From the NCBI GenBank assembly GCA_900175165.2, contig FWWN02000665.1, positions 62,001 through 126,000 of the forward strand: a stretch of 64,000 nucleotides of DNA. The letters run 5' to 3'. Each line of letters opens with the position of its first letter. The stretch's first letter is position 1. The position numbers and the translations under genes are program-made. The stretch comes from Rhizomucor pusillus. Taxonomy: Eukaryota > Mucoromycota > Mucoromycetes > Mucorales > Lichtheimiaceae. Positions 23,896-35,282 of this stretch are shown in pieces. The notes under the pieces are model-generated. The model was not told the origin of the DNA. It saw only the letters and a list, made by a program, of their open reading frames with translations, and made no database searches.

Positions 23896-24121
23896 CCAAG
23901 GATCAACGGAGGATTAAATAAACTGGTACCTTTAGCCGTCAGATGCGCGAACATTCAACCGATGTTGGAAAAGAAAAGAAAAATGAGGACTAAACGCATA
24001 AAAAGGATTGGGGAGAGTGGGTGCCAGAGGAGATTTCAACAACAGGGTACAAAAAAGTTCATCCATTGGGCACAGACCTCTCTTCCTTCCTTTTTCCATC
24101 TTTGGGGGATCTGCAACCATC

Positions 24122-25071
24122 ATGATGGCAGGAAAAAGACAGACTCTTTTGGTTGACAACCAGCAGCAAAAACAGCAGAACCGCCTTAGCCGAAAGCTTA
24201 CCGTTGATGTAAACTCTCCCCACGTTAACATCCGTCCCGTGATCAAAAGTAAGAAAAAAGAAAGAAGAGAGCGGCTTGCTTGGGAAAACGGACGCTGACT
24301 CTGCTGTTGCTGCTGCAGAGGCGGACAAGGAAGCTGCATACACGTTAAGCAAGGCATACGAGCAAGATCCCGCGCTCGCCTGGATAACGGGGTCGATAAA
24401 GAACGACAAGAAACGTTTGGAATTCTACGAGCACATCTTCAAGACCTTCATTCGAACAGCAGCGCATGTGAGCCGTGAGCTTGCAGTGCAAGTCAATGGC
24501 TGCAAAGGTGTCTTGATATGGTCAGAAGGGAACAATCAGTCGCTGACGATCTACAATGCGCTCGGCAAACGAGGCTTATTTTCGTGCCCAGGAGGCATGT
24601 CTGCACTGGTAAGCAAAGTAAAACTACTTTTGGTATGCCGATAGCAACAATTGACGCGGGTATGAAATTTAGAGAGCTGCCGTCAAGCATCACAAGAATT
24701 TTACAAGTGCAAAGAAGAACGTCATGGAAGGACGGCCACATATAGTCATCAATTATCTGGGCGTACTGCCTTCAGACCAGAAAACAGGTCTAGGCAAGAA
24801 CCTTATCAAATATGTGTTGCAAAAAGCCGACAGTGCACAGATGCCAGTGTTTGCAGAAATATGGGGCGAACAGAGACTCGAGTGGTTCAGCAAACTCGGC
24901 TTCCAGGTCTACTCTGAAGCTCGCCTTTCCAGCGATTCAAGTATACCGACTTCTTACTACGTCGTCCGCGAACCGCAACTCGTCCCAGATACCCCACTGT
25001 CTCCTACCACTCCTATCAACGACTTACAGTTAGAACCACCTAGAGAAGAACCTGTTTCTGAAGAAAAATGA
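24122..25071 (+). CDS. GNAT-family N-acetyltransferase
   Basis: Exons 24122-24248, 24319-24608 and 24673-25071 join in frame to 271 residues. The first 40 residues are polar and Gln-rich. The domain begins with EAAYTLSKAYEQDPALAWIT. It ends with the acetyl-CoA-binding block INYLGVLPSDQKTGLGKNLI, where Q-x-x-G-x-G is the GNAT signature. AEIWGEQRLEWFSKLGFQVY then gives the last strands. A Pro/Glu-rich tail of 35 residues follows. Substrate cannot be told from sequence; the closest style is the fungal small-molecule or general GNAT group. The gene converges with the FUSC-like gene, 116 bp between stops. A second ATG lies three bases downstream of the first. Confidence 0.85.
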
Positions 25072-25187
25072 AAATGCTAGTGTTGGCTATTTTTATTGTT
25101 CAAATGAGTGCTTTCATGGATATCTCGGATGCGCGTAATGCTAATGTGTTCTTCTTTTTTTGTTTTCTGTCTGCTTCATCGTTCACG

Positions 25188-28100
25188 TTATTGTTGTTGT
25201 TGATGCTGGTCTTCAATGTGCTCCAAGAGCGATTGCCTCTCTGGATCCTCCACCTCAAACAGCCGTTCCCATTGATCTTCTGGAACAAGCGCACCGAATA
25301 GTCGTGTCATGCTGTCACCAAGCTATAAATTAAAAGCAATTGCTTAGGTCAAGTTTCGGTAGAGTAGTACTAAAAGGCGGTTGTTACCTTGTCCAGCTCG
25401 CGAATGATATCTTCCATCATTGTTACATATGCATAGTAAAATACATATATCTGCTCATTGTCCAGGAAACGTTGAGACTGTACAACTGGAAGGTGTCGCA
25501 AATGATGAATCAGAGACTGCCATGCGTTTCGAGCAGGTGGGAAATAAGGAGGCAGTGGTGTCTTGAGCCGCAACGCAGAAGCCAAGAGGTAAAAGTACAG
25601 CAGAACGTTGCCGACCATCTCACGCCGCTCTTTGCTGACAGGCATGATAAAATCCTTTTGAACGTCCTTGTACCATGCATCTTTCAAGACAACTGTACGC
25701 ATCGACAGAAACTTGTCTACAATGTTCTGGCACGAGCCGAGCATAGCGCGGTATGTTTCCGCAGGGAACCGGCCTTTGAGACGCGGCTCGTTCGGCGTTT
25801 GCGCTAGCAAGTCTTGCAAATTCAAAAGCGAGCGTTGCATCTCGAGTTCAACCTCTTCAAACATCCGCTTTGCCATTTCTTGCTGCGATTCTCTGCTTGC
25901 CAGCTGGCCGTCCTTTTGGTCTGGTCCAAGCAGGAGTAACGCTCGTCGCTCGTCGGATCGTTCAGAGTAAATCGAGACGAGTTTCTGATAGAGCCACGCC
26001 AGACGTAGCAGAAAATCAGATAGGCCTTTGCGCAGCTCGACGCGCGCTTCGTAAGGCCACACATACGCAGTCGCAACAAGTCCAACCACGACGCCGACCA
26101 AAATTGAAACGCACCGCTGTAGAGCTAATCGCCACACTTCGACGTTGTTTGTTTCCCGGTCGTTGTACTTGTTAAGCATGACAAGGTTGTATGCCAGCAA
26201 CGTGAACTGGCCGAATTTGCCGTGCTTGTGATTCAAAATCAACCAGAAATTGGGTATCGAGAATAGCCAGGTCAGTACGGGAAGCACGTACATGTTGGCC
26301 GGGAATAACATGTAGAAGATCATGGCACTGTAGCACCCGAGAACTGTGGAGAATATACGGTAAATGGCTACCAAGTTTGTGCCACCAACTGTAGGTGTCA
26401 TGACGACCATCAGCTGCATAAAAAGGTAGCACGATTTAATATAATGCCGCTCGACATTTAGTCAATTGGTAAGAAGCTTACCGTGATAAGTGCCCATTCC
26501 ATGCGCCATTCTCGGAACCACGGACCAGTCGCGTCCAGGAACGCGGGTGTGGCTAGCAGAACGGCAGCAACCATCGCTTTGAATGCATATCGGATCTTTT
26601 GTAGCTTGAACATTGAAAACATTCTCCACAGCTTCAAAAAGAATCTTCTCCACTTGGTCTTCGGTGCCGGTGTGTGGAGTGTGTTCATGAGATTCCGTTC
26701 ATTGGGAATAAATGCATTGAAGGAGGACCTCCATTTGATAGGCTTCTTGGCTGTTTCCAATATAATGTTAGTGGCTGATATTAAATAATTGGATGTAACG
26801 TCACTTACTTCCTTCTCGATACTTTTTGGAAAAGATCTGCCACCAATGCATCTTTTTAGTCCGTTCTTCTGCTTCTGACAATCGTTTCACGGCGCCAACA
26901 AGCGTAATAAGTTCCCTTGCAAATTCAGTCATGTTGAAAACAAAGAAATAAACCAAAAAAACATCTTCGCCCGGTGCATCAACAGATTGCTGCTCGTTGC
27001 TGTCAGGATGTGCGCGGAGCTGGCGTAGACGGTAGCGCTGGAGCTTGTCAACCGCGTGCCGTTGAGATTTCTCAAACAAGGTGATAGCCTTGTTCAGGTT
27101 TGCTTCCAGTACATCAAATGGCGGGATTGCGCGCTTTAGACGCGGCGACGCCGTGGATGAAAAGTTAACTTGCAAGTGATGAATAGTCTGTTTGCATGTA
27201 TATGCCAGCGACTTTAGCGGCTGTCGGATACTCGAGATAAATTCTATCAAGAATCCGCCGCCATTTTCCAGCTCGTATTCGGTGCCGTTGTCGCTTTCAC
27301 TGAACTGATCCGACAATGACCGCAACAAAGGTTGGGAAGTAGCGTGTTGCTGCTGTTGCTGCTGCTGTGTGGTCGGTGATCCAGCGCGCTCCTCGATGGT
27401 AATAGGTAATGCCATTGTCTTTTGCCGCCGCATTTCTCTCTCATATCTCTTGCGCCGGTAACTCGGCTTAACGTTCCAGCTCTGCGGCGCACCAGACGTC
27501 ATCTTATCCTTACGCAAACGGCTGCGAGTCTTTCTTAAACTGCTCCATGTATCCTGCTTGCCGTCTTGCTGCTCGCCGCCACTCATGCGCTCAAACTGGA
27601 TACCGCAGCTGCTCCGAAGTCCCCCGACGTGTTGCGCGAGGCGTTGCATACTCAACACGATCTGCTCGTACTCGTGAGCGCGTCCGCGAACTTGGTCGTT
27701 CCACATCACCTCGAGCTTTGCCTCCTTCAGTGACTTTTGCAGAGACGTGAAACTCGAACGATGCGATTCGATGGCTGTTTGCAATGTTTTGTTTGCCTTG
27801 AATTCAGGCAGATCATCATCCAAAAGGAATGTTTTTGTCAACAGTTTCAACAGAACCTTGTACGACGACAGTGTAGCTTCCAGATCAGTCCTACAGGTAA
27901 TCTGTGAGACCATCCGTTTCATAACACAATATAAAATATACGTACTTTAATTTTTTGGTAGCGGACACGGGCCAAAAGATGAAACAACACAGCACGGTGA
28001 TGATTGTACCGATCGCCACAGCGGATGTGATCTGTTCAATGCGCGTAGTGTCAAAATCGCCTCGGTTGGCGGACCCTTCCCTGACAACAATGATAAATAT

Positions 28101-29268
28101 GGTGATGAAACATAAACTCGAAGCTAAATAGATGGTAGTAATTTCTAATCAGTAAAAAAAATGGAAAAATAAATCTCCTGTCGTACCTGTAGCAACGGGT
28201 GGTTTGTTCCAATGTGCCTTGAGAAATGAAACAATAAAAGTGGCCCCAGCGAGCCAGAAACACAGAGAAATTGTATGTGCTACGACATACAAATCTCTGT
28301 CGATGAAAAAATCGGTCGTTACCATGGAGCCCAAGCAGACGGTGACGGCAAACAAGACGTAGCCCCATCCGTAGGCTGCTGCTTCCACCATACCGCCAAG
28401 GGTTTTTGCGGGATTAAAGAAGACGGTTGCGGTAGCGACCAGATGACTGGATGTTCGATTGTTCCCGATAAGGGCATTCAGCGTCGGCACGAACGTAAAC
28501 AAGGTTGCAAGAAAGTACGCGAAACTGCACTTCATTACAAGCCGTTGTTTAGGTGTAAGGACGGGGGAACAGCGTCTCACGGCGGATGCCAGCTTGCTCC
28601 AATAACCGGAATGAGACTCTTCATCCTCAACAACGTGACGATAACGCTGCCTGTCCTTATCTTTATTCTTGGCGGGAAAAAAGGGTTCATCAGAGTCGCT
28701 ATCGTTGGATGTCGATGAGGAATATGTGCCAACGTTCGTGCTGGCGTATTGTGGAACTGTAGTATCATGTAAAAGTGGCGTTGTCTCAAGCGTCGCTGTG
28801 CNNNNNNNNNNNNNNNNNNNNNNNNNNNNNNNNNNNNNNNNNNNNNNNNNNNNNNNNAAAAAAAAAAACAAACAAATAAGCGCGAAGTTTTATTTCTCGC
28901 ATTTCACGATGATGCTGCTGTTACCTTGCATATCTGTTACACGAACCGCCCTCATCCGGCTGGTCTTCCTCCGTGCTTTCCTCGGCCGTGTCATGTTGCT
29001 CATACTGCTCTGGTAACGTCGACAAGGAAACCGTGCGTTTTTGAAGTGTCCCGTCGTCAAGAACCACCTCGATCTCGCTGTACGCTGAAGGCGATCGTGT
29101 TGGGAGATCAAGGCCGTGATCCGAAACTTGCCCGAATGACGGCTGGGGTTGATCGCTCAGAAAAGAGCGCGGCGACGTCGACAGATAATGCGTTCTAGGA
29201 CTGCTTGAAGGAAATGGTATAGGAGCTGCGTTTCTTGGTAACCGCTTTTGTTGCGGCGATTCACTCAT
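25188..29268 (-). CDS. FUSC/BRE4-like multi-span membrane protein (putative aromatic-acid exporter family)
   Basis: A long gene of roughly 1,050-1,100 residues in about nine exons. The cytosolic N terminus starts MSESPQQKRLPRNAAPIPFP at 29268. The first membrane half contains RLVMKCSFAYFLATLFTFVP, SSHLVATATVFFNPAKTLGG and DRDLYVVAHTISLCFWLAGA. A long loop with a Gln run follows. The second membrane half contains FREWRMEWALITVSFLP, TPTVGGTNLVAIYRIFSTVL and WRLALQRCVSILVGVVVGLV. The C-terminal region is helical (YYAYVTMMEDIIRELDKVTT), with a last exon ending in a Gln run. This is the two-part FUSC/DUF2421 plan of fungal BRE4-like proteins. Bacterial FUSC proteins export fusaric or aromatic acids; the substrate here is unknown. 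The first intron holds a 56-N gap, so a small exon could be missing. Confidence 0.85.
28802..28857. other. Assembly gap of 56 N
   Basis: A run of 56 unknown bases lies between the first two recognised exons of the FUSC-like gene. It is flanked on the right by a run of A and by aacaaacaaataag-like low-complexity DNA. It probably marks a homopolymer or unresolved repeat in the intron. The true length may differ. Confidence 0.98.
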
Positions 29269-29797
29269 TAGGTTGGGTGCGGTGAGGAAATGAGCAAAGG
29301 GTTGTTGTTGCTGTTGGAAACAAGAGGGAGCAGCCCAAAAGTTTCCAGCAAACCATCTTTTTCTATCCCTTTACCTTTACCATTTTAGGAAAGTCAACCG
29401 TGGCCCCCGCAGCATAAACGATGGAAGTCTTTTCATGAAACGTCATTTGGTGCCATGACACGAATCACTTCATACTCTGCGCTGTAAATTCCACAGCGAA
29501 AATTCCGGGTGTATCCGGTCGCATTAATGCAAAACAACTATGAAACTGCACTGTGCTTTGATCACTTTAATATCCTAAAAACCTTAATTTCCTTATCAAG
29601 ATGTTCTGCGGAAAGGAAATTCCACGTTTCAGTGTAGCGTGAAATCGATCTTTATCGGGGCGATGGAAATCGAGCAGTGACAAGATTTGTGGTCTTTGCA
29701 AAAGCATGTCCAAAATACGATCATGTAATTCTTGGATAATTTATTTAAATCAATAATCTATTCAAATCAATGGAACAGGAAAGATAAGCTTAATGAT
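29269..29797. other. Intergenic region between two minus-strand genes
   Basis: About 530 bp with no coding frame. It should hold the FUSC-like gene promoter and the MFS gene 3' flank. Confidence 0.5.
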
Positions 29798-31471
29798 CTA
29801 ACAGCAATGGATGCACGATGAAGATCCTTTCTTGTCCGACGGTACAAAAGTCCAGAGGATTTGCATGGCGACCGCCATACACAAGCACACGAGGGGCATG
29901 GCCAGGATACCCAAATGGCCAGCTATTTGACCTGTCAAGAATGGAAACAGCGCTGCGCCCCCTGCACCGAGACTGAAAAGCATACCCTTAGAAACATTAT
30001 GCTTATGATGGAACGTTGGAAAATACGTACCCCGCGATGAAACCAATTGAAGATGCATGCAGATATTTGGGCAGAACCTTCGATGCTAATGAAATAGTAC
30101 TGGGGAACATGGGGCCGAGAAGGAATCCTGTCGCGATCAGACCTGGAGTTCGACCAGAGTCAGTGTATTAGTTTTTTTTTTGTGTGCGGATGACTTTTAC
30201 CGATGGAATCTACAATGATGTCCGGCACCACATATATCACGACAAAGATTGCGATAGACATGAATGTAAACAATGTGATCATTGGCTTTTCTCCGAACCT
30301 CTCTGTTAAAAAGCCCAGGATAATGCGACCGACGGCCAACGCAGCCCAGTATCCGGCAGAAACCTTCAACATGGCACTCCTATCTCCGTGACGACCTTCA
30401 AAGAGGAAGGTGTAGCCCCATCCGCCAACAGTGACTTCTGTGCCGACATAGACTAAAACATAGAGTGCCCCGAGTATGGTCATAGGATGTGTCATGGATT
30501 CGCGCATAATCTCATTTGCTGCTTTTCGAACCCGCGGTGGTTCCTGAGCAGAAGTAGTGCTCGATGACGATCCTCCTTCCTCTCGTTCTCCATCATCGTC
30601 ACTGGGTTCAATTTCGTGTTCATCGTGATCCATCTTTGCGCTGCGCAGACCGAACCAGGTCATTGCTAAATTTAGACAGGCAAAGGATGCGAGCGCAACG
30701 TAGAGACCATTCCAGGGTATATCAAATACCAACAGGATATTGCCTACCACGGGCGCAAGCATTGCACCCACGCCGTAAAGTGCTGGTACTTTTTGTGAGA
30801 CAACATGTGGCACTTTCCATTTCATGCATATGCTTTTTTTACCATGCAATATATTCAACATTAACGTCGCCTTGGGAACATTGCTTGTGTAAACATTCAT
30901 TCCTGCATCAAGCAATGCTATCGTTCCGACGGATGAGAAGTTTTGCTGCATGAGGTGAATTATATCAGAAGACATACCGATGCCAGCTCCTTGGATAAGC
31001 ATCAAGGACGCCATGACACCAAAAGGGAATCCCATGCATAGTAGCAGATAAGCAATGATCAGAAGGCTAGCTCCAAAATACAAAGCACCCAATTGGCCCA
31101 TATTGTGCACCAGGAATCCATTTGCAGCCGCACTGACAAAGTAACCGCAAGAGTTACACAAGAACAACAAAGATACAGTTTCGTTTGGAATGCCATAATA
31201 CTGCTTTAGACGCGGAATAATCACACCCTAGTGACAGGCGTTATGCACGGTGTAACATTGGACAAAAAGGCATGCTTACGATGCTGCCATCATTGAGACC
31301 GCAAATGACGCTAATGAAGTTTGTAGCAATGAGTGGGCGGATGTACGGCTTGAGATCAGCAAAGGTCTCTTTCTTGGGCACGGCTTGCGGCTGCCTCTCG
31401 TTCTCTGGCAAGAGCAGTGCTCTTTCCGGGCTGTCGGATGCCTCTCCGTAGTAGGAGCGATTGGAAGACAT
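29798..31471 (-). CDS. MFS transporter (fungal BSC6/fucose-permease-like)
   Basis: Starts at 31471 with a polar tail (MSSNRSYYGEASDSPERALL), then IRPLIATNFISVICGLNDGS joined by an intron to GVIIPRLKQYYGIPNETVSL. Twelve hydrophobic segments can be followed, including FGASLLIIAYLLLCMGFPFG, PALYGVGAMLAPVVGNILLV and a central acidic Ser-rich loop. The second half has ILGALYVLVYVGTEVTVGGW, YWAALAVGRIILGFLTERFG (the MFS R-x-x-x-G loop) and a final span near LVCLCMAVAMQILWTFVP. It ends in a Cys-rich tail CIHCC. The fold resembles fungal MFS proteins related to fucose permeases. The substrate is unknown. About five exons; the last two joins near 30000-30180 are approximate. Confidence 0.88.
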
Positions 31472-31750
31472 TTAACGAGTGAAAGAAGGAAGAGTGGCTG
31501 GATGGAGCGAATGCAGGGGATGGGCCTCGTATTTGTCATTGCTCACCAGACACGTATCTATTTCTAATTTGGAAACAGTCTTCATTGTAAAACCTTATTT
31601 AATCAGCATTACACCCGGTATCTTCGACATTTTTAAATAGTTCAATTTTTCAGTAGAAGCAATAGAGTTAGCAAGTTTTCGGCCGGAACTTACTAATCTT
31701 TCGGGTCATGCTTCATATTCTCCCCCTACCCCATTCTAATCGTCGTATAC

Positions 31751-31775
31751 GGTTATCCAGGCGGATAGGATAACC
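31751..31775. repeat. Inverted repeat with 8-bp arms
   Basis: GGTTATCC at 31751-31758 and its exact reverse complement GGATAACC at 31768-31775 are separated by 9 bp that contain a further GGATAG-type site. Each arm holds a GATA core. A dimeric regulator or a pair of GATA factors could use such an arrangement. Confidence 0.7.
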
Positions 31776-31793
31776 ATCATTTTTCACATAGTG

Positions 31794-31826
31794 GCTATCC
31801 GACAGCTATCCGACAGTTATCCGCTT
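31794..31826. repeat. 11-bp tandem repeat carrying TATCCG
   Basis: GCTATCCGACA occurs twice in a row (31794-31804, 31805-31815) and is followed by a diverged copy (31816-31826). A partial copy with AATCCGAC follows. Together with the nearby inverted repeat, six GATA cores lie in about 75 bp. Confidence 0.8.
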
Positions 31827-32313
31827 AATCCGACTTGCCCGACAACCAAAAAGGGGAATCTTGCATTGAGCAACAACGCGTATTTGAGACTGTATCAATC
31901 ATTCATTAAAACGGCGGTTTTCCTGATCGTTTACATTTTCATATTTTATTAACAATGCAGTACCTTAGAAGCGGGAGCGCCTAGCCAGTGGATCCGCCAG
32001 GAGGTATGGCAGCATACAAAGAAGTTTGGTATCCTAAAAGAGTTCATATAATTACATACAAACTAATGCATTCGTTGAAAATTAGAGCAAAATATCACCG
32101 TTAGTATCCTGAAGCTACAGTTCAAATAAACAGATTGTGCGCGACAGCATTTTCCTGTCCCAACTTTTCGAACTTTTCCACAAAAGGTAATCACAGTCAC
32201 TTGCTCCAAATTTTATTTTCCAGCCGAGAGAGAGGGCATTGGGCTCTTGGTCAAAATTTCTTAACCCTTAATCTTTAAATCGTTGAATTCGACACACCTT
32301 TCGTTTCATCACC

Positions 32314-33529
32314 ATGCCACCCAAGAAGCAGCAGACTAAAAACGACAAGAAAAAGCAGGCAAAAGCTGTTGAGGACAAGACTTTTGGCATGAAGAACAAA
32401 AATAAGTCTGCCAAAGTACAAAGATATGTCCAGCAACTGCAGAGTCAGGCAAAGAACAGCAACAGAAATGTACGCTATCGTTAGTCGATTCCTAGGCAAC
32501 GTATATCCAGCCATATCTGACTGCAATGTATACATCTTTTAGGACTCGAAAGCCAAAGATAAAATGAGCGCTGCCGAAAAGAAAGCTGCCGAACAAAAAC
32601 GAAAAGAGGAACTCGCGGAGCTGTTTAAGCCTGTGCAGGTACCTCAAAAGGTGCCGTTTGGCACTGATCCCAAAACCGTGCTGTGTCAGTACTTCAAAGC
32701 TGGCCACTGCGAGCGCGGATCAAAGTGTAAATTCTCCCACGACATCAACATCGAACGCAAGTCCCAAAAGAAGGACGTATATACAGATTCTCGAGCAGAC
32801 GGTAAAGAAAAAACAAGATCTGCAACGTGTGGACGTGAATGTCTGTGACAGATACTTATATGTGTTGCATAGATACAATGGAGAATTGGGATCAGAAGAA
32901 ACTAGAAGAAGTAGTCAAGAGCAAAGCTGGCAAGCAGCCACCCACGGATATTGTATGCAAGTACTTTTTGGAAGCAATCGAGACAAACAAATATGGATGG
33001 TTCTGGGAATGTCCAAATGGTGGTGTAAACTGTAAATACCGGCACGCTCTTCCACCGGGCTTTGTCCTCAGGTCTCAGCAAGCAAAGAAGGAAGAAAAGG
33101 AAGAAATCTCTCTGGAAGAGTTCTTGGATACAGAGGTAAGATAAACAGAACTAGTTGCAACGCATTCAGTCGTTTTGACATATCCGTTTTCAGCGTCACA
33201 AACTTGGACCAAACTTGACTCCCGTGACACTCGAGTCATTTAATGAATGGAAGAAGAACCGGCAGCGCAAGAAGGAAGAGGAAGAAAACGCTGCTCGCAA
33301 GGCAAAGGAAACTCGCATGAAGGCTGGCCGATCCCAGGGCATGTCTGGCAGAGACTTGTTTGACTTCAACCCATCCTTGGCCCAGGATATTGATGAGGAT
33401 GAAGATTTCTTTGATCTCAGCCAATATGAACGACACAGCGATGCAGAAGATGAAGGCAAGGTCACCAGTGGAGTATCTAATCTATCTCTCGAGGGTGGCA
33501 ACGCTGCTGCCACTCCTTTGAAAAACTAA
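32314..33529 (+). CDS. TMA46: CCCH zinc-finger protein Tma46/ZC3H15 (DFRP1)
   Basis: Exons 32314-32469, 32543-32801, 32873-33135 and 33194-33529 join in frame to 337 residues. The Lys-rich start [17 protein letters not shown] leads to [20 protein letters not shown], a family hallmark. The first finger reads [20 protein letters not shown] and the second [20 protein letters not shown] followed by [12 protein letters not shown]. The DFRP domain then carries LPPGFVLRS and [13 protein letters not shown]. The C terminus is acidic. The protein binds and stabilises the GTPase Rbg1/DRG1 and associates with translating ribosomes. All Cys and His ligands of both fingers are present. Confidence 0.95.
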
Positions 33530-33692
33530 AATAATAATACTCTTAAAAACATCGAATAAATGCCTGTATATCCTCTCGCAAAGAAAAGACACATCGATCA
33601 TGCTGAGTCTTGTTTTGCAATATCTTTACTGAATACAGTTACGATCCGTTACTTTGCCGCCCAGGTCACCCCTACGATTTTGATCGCGTACA

Positions 33693-34993
33693 ATGCAGGG
33701 CAAATGGTCGCAACATGCTGGGCTGCCTTTACCTGCGACCACGTCAACTAGGCACGCCGCTGTGCGATTCGTGACCAACTTGCCCATCGGCACTCTGTAC
33801 CTGAGCGTGGTCGTTGCATCCACCATTGTCACCAATATACTCATCGTTAGAAGCGAATACAAGTTTACATACCCATACACCGTCAATGTTATTCAGCTCA
33901 CGGTTGCATTTTTATTTATGACTGCAGTGAAAAGGTTCTTGTATGTTTCTGCTATCTGGATGCGTGTCCCGGATTTTTTGCTCATTGCTGCCCATTTCCA
34001 GCAAACTATCCACAACGGCGATAAACCACCCATGGATCGCCATCAGAACGATCGCACCCGTTTCTACGCTGTACGTGGCGATGATGATCATCCAGCCCAA
34101 GTTTTTGACACATATTCCATTCACGTCTTATCCGTTGTACTATGCATTATCTATACCGATGTCGGCATTGTACTGCTACGCAAACAGGGTCTGGATCGTG
34201 GAATCATCGGTACTGATCCTATCTGGCATATACTTGTTCAGTGTCTGGTTCGCATCTTTGGCGGCTTCGGCATCCTCCTTCTCGAGAACCGGGTTTCTAT
34301 TGGGCCTCACATACGCAGGGTTGATTGCAGGCTATGGCATTCAACTGAAAAGGAAACTCGAACAAGTAGATATATGGTACTATCATGTGCTGCATCACAA
34401 CATAGAATGCGTTGCTCAATTTCATATGCTTCAGGACATTGGTTTTTTGGAAGATGGTATCTGTACTTCCAGTAATGTGTATCGTCACGTTAGTTTCTGG
34501 AGAATTATCCAGACTCTGCACAGTCATGTTTTTAGATGAAGCTGGATTCTGGCTGCAGATGGTATATTATTTGAATCCGTAACAAGGAAGGAACGGAGCT
34601 GATTACATACTTTAGGTACTTACGGGCTTGATGGGTCTGGCAACTTCGTTTGCATTGGTTTTATTAATCAAAGAGACATCATCGCCGGTATATCAAACAT
34701 TTGCTGTGAATGCAAAAGTAAGCTGGTTTTTTGTTGGAAGAGTTACCGAATTAGTTATATTAATAACTTGGATGTAGATAAATGCGCAGTGCATTATAGC
34801 TGCCATTATCTTTCGCAACCCAATGTCCGGCAGAGTAAGTAGGATTTAGATAGTCCTGGCCAGTTTGAGCAAGCATAGTCTAACATCGAATTCATTCTAG
34901 GCGTCCTTAGGAACGTTGCTCGCATTGGCAGCATCGCTCGTCGCTCTGCAAAAGTCTTACCGGCCAGTCGAAAATACCCATCGAACAATTTAA
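33693..34993 (+). CDS. Nucleotide-sugar transporter (SLC35/TPT family)
   Basis: From MQGKWSQHAGLPLPATTS the chain gives FVTNLPIGTLYLSVVVASTI and YTVNVIQLTVAFLFMTAVK. It continues after an intron with TIAPVSTLYVAMMIIQPKFL, then YALSIPMSALYCYANRVWIV and FLLGLTYAGLIAGYGIQLKR. Later exons carry LSRLCTVMFLDEAGFWLQM, LTGLMGLATSFALVLLIKET, SPVYQTFAVNAK and GTLLALAASLVALQKSYRPV. These hydrophobic spans and the late SPV..T.AVNAK block match the drug/metabolite superfamily fold of Golgi nucleotide-sugar transporters. GDP-fucose or UDP-sugar carriers are the nearest style; the sugar is not determined. One join (about 34366-34407) needs an intron of only about 40 nt and is the least certain. The C terminus has no clear ER-retrieval signal. 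Confidence 0.75.
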
Positions 34994-35282
34994 TCTTCAT
35001 TTATCTATTAAATACGCCCGTAAATATTTGGAACAGACTCTTTCATTACATGCTCTTTCAACAGATTGTTCTTACTCGTGTAATTGAAGTGCACCAATCA
35101 ACTTATCACAAAAGCACTTCCATCCGACAGTCAATCATGCCTATGTATATCCATGATTTTAGTGAATGCTGTCTCTTCACGCCAGACATATATTGCTCAA
35201 TGTTGAACAGAGTAGTGGTTTATTCAGTTTTCCTTTCCTTCATAGCATTCATGTCTTTGTAGTCATGCATCTTCCCATAGGT
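34994..35282. other. Short region between convergent genes
   Basis: About 290 bp of 3' flanks of the transporter and the MYSM1-like gene. No gene seen. Confidence 0.5.

Larger units (their letters stand above)
31472..32313. other. Divergent promoter region between the MFS transporter and TMA46
   Basis: About 840 bp without coding content. It contains a dense cluster of TATC/GATA motifs at 31751-31830 and otherwise AT-rich DNA. The stretch 31960-32010 has gcgggagcgc-type sequence of unknown meaning. Confidence 0.5.
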
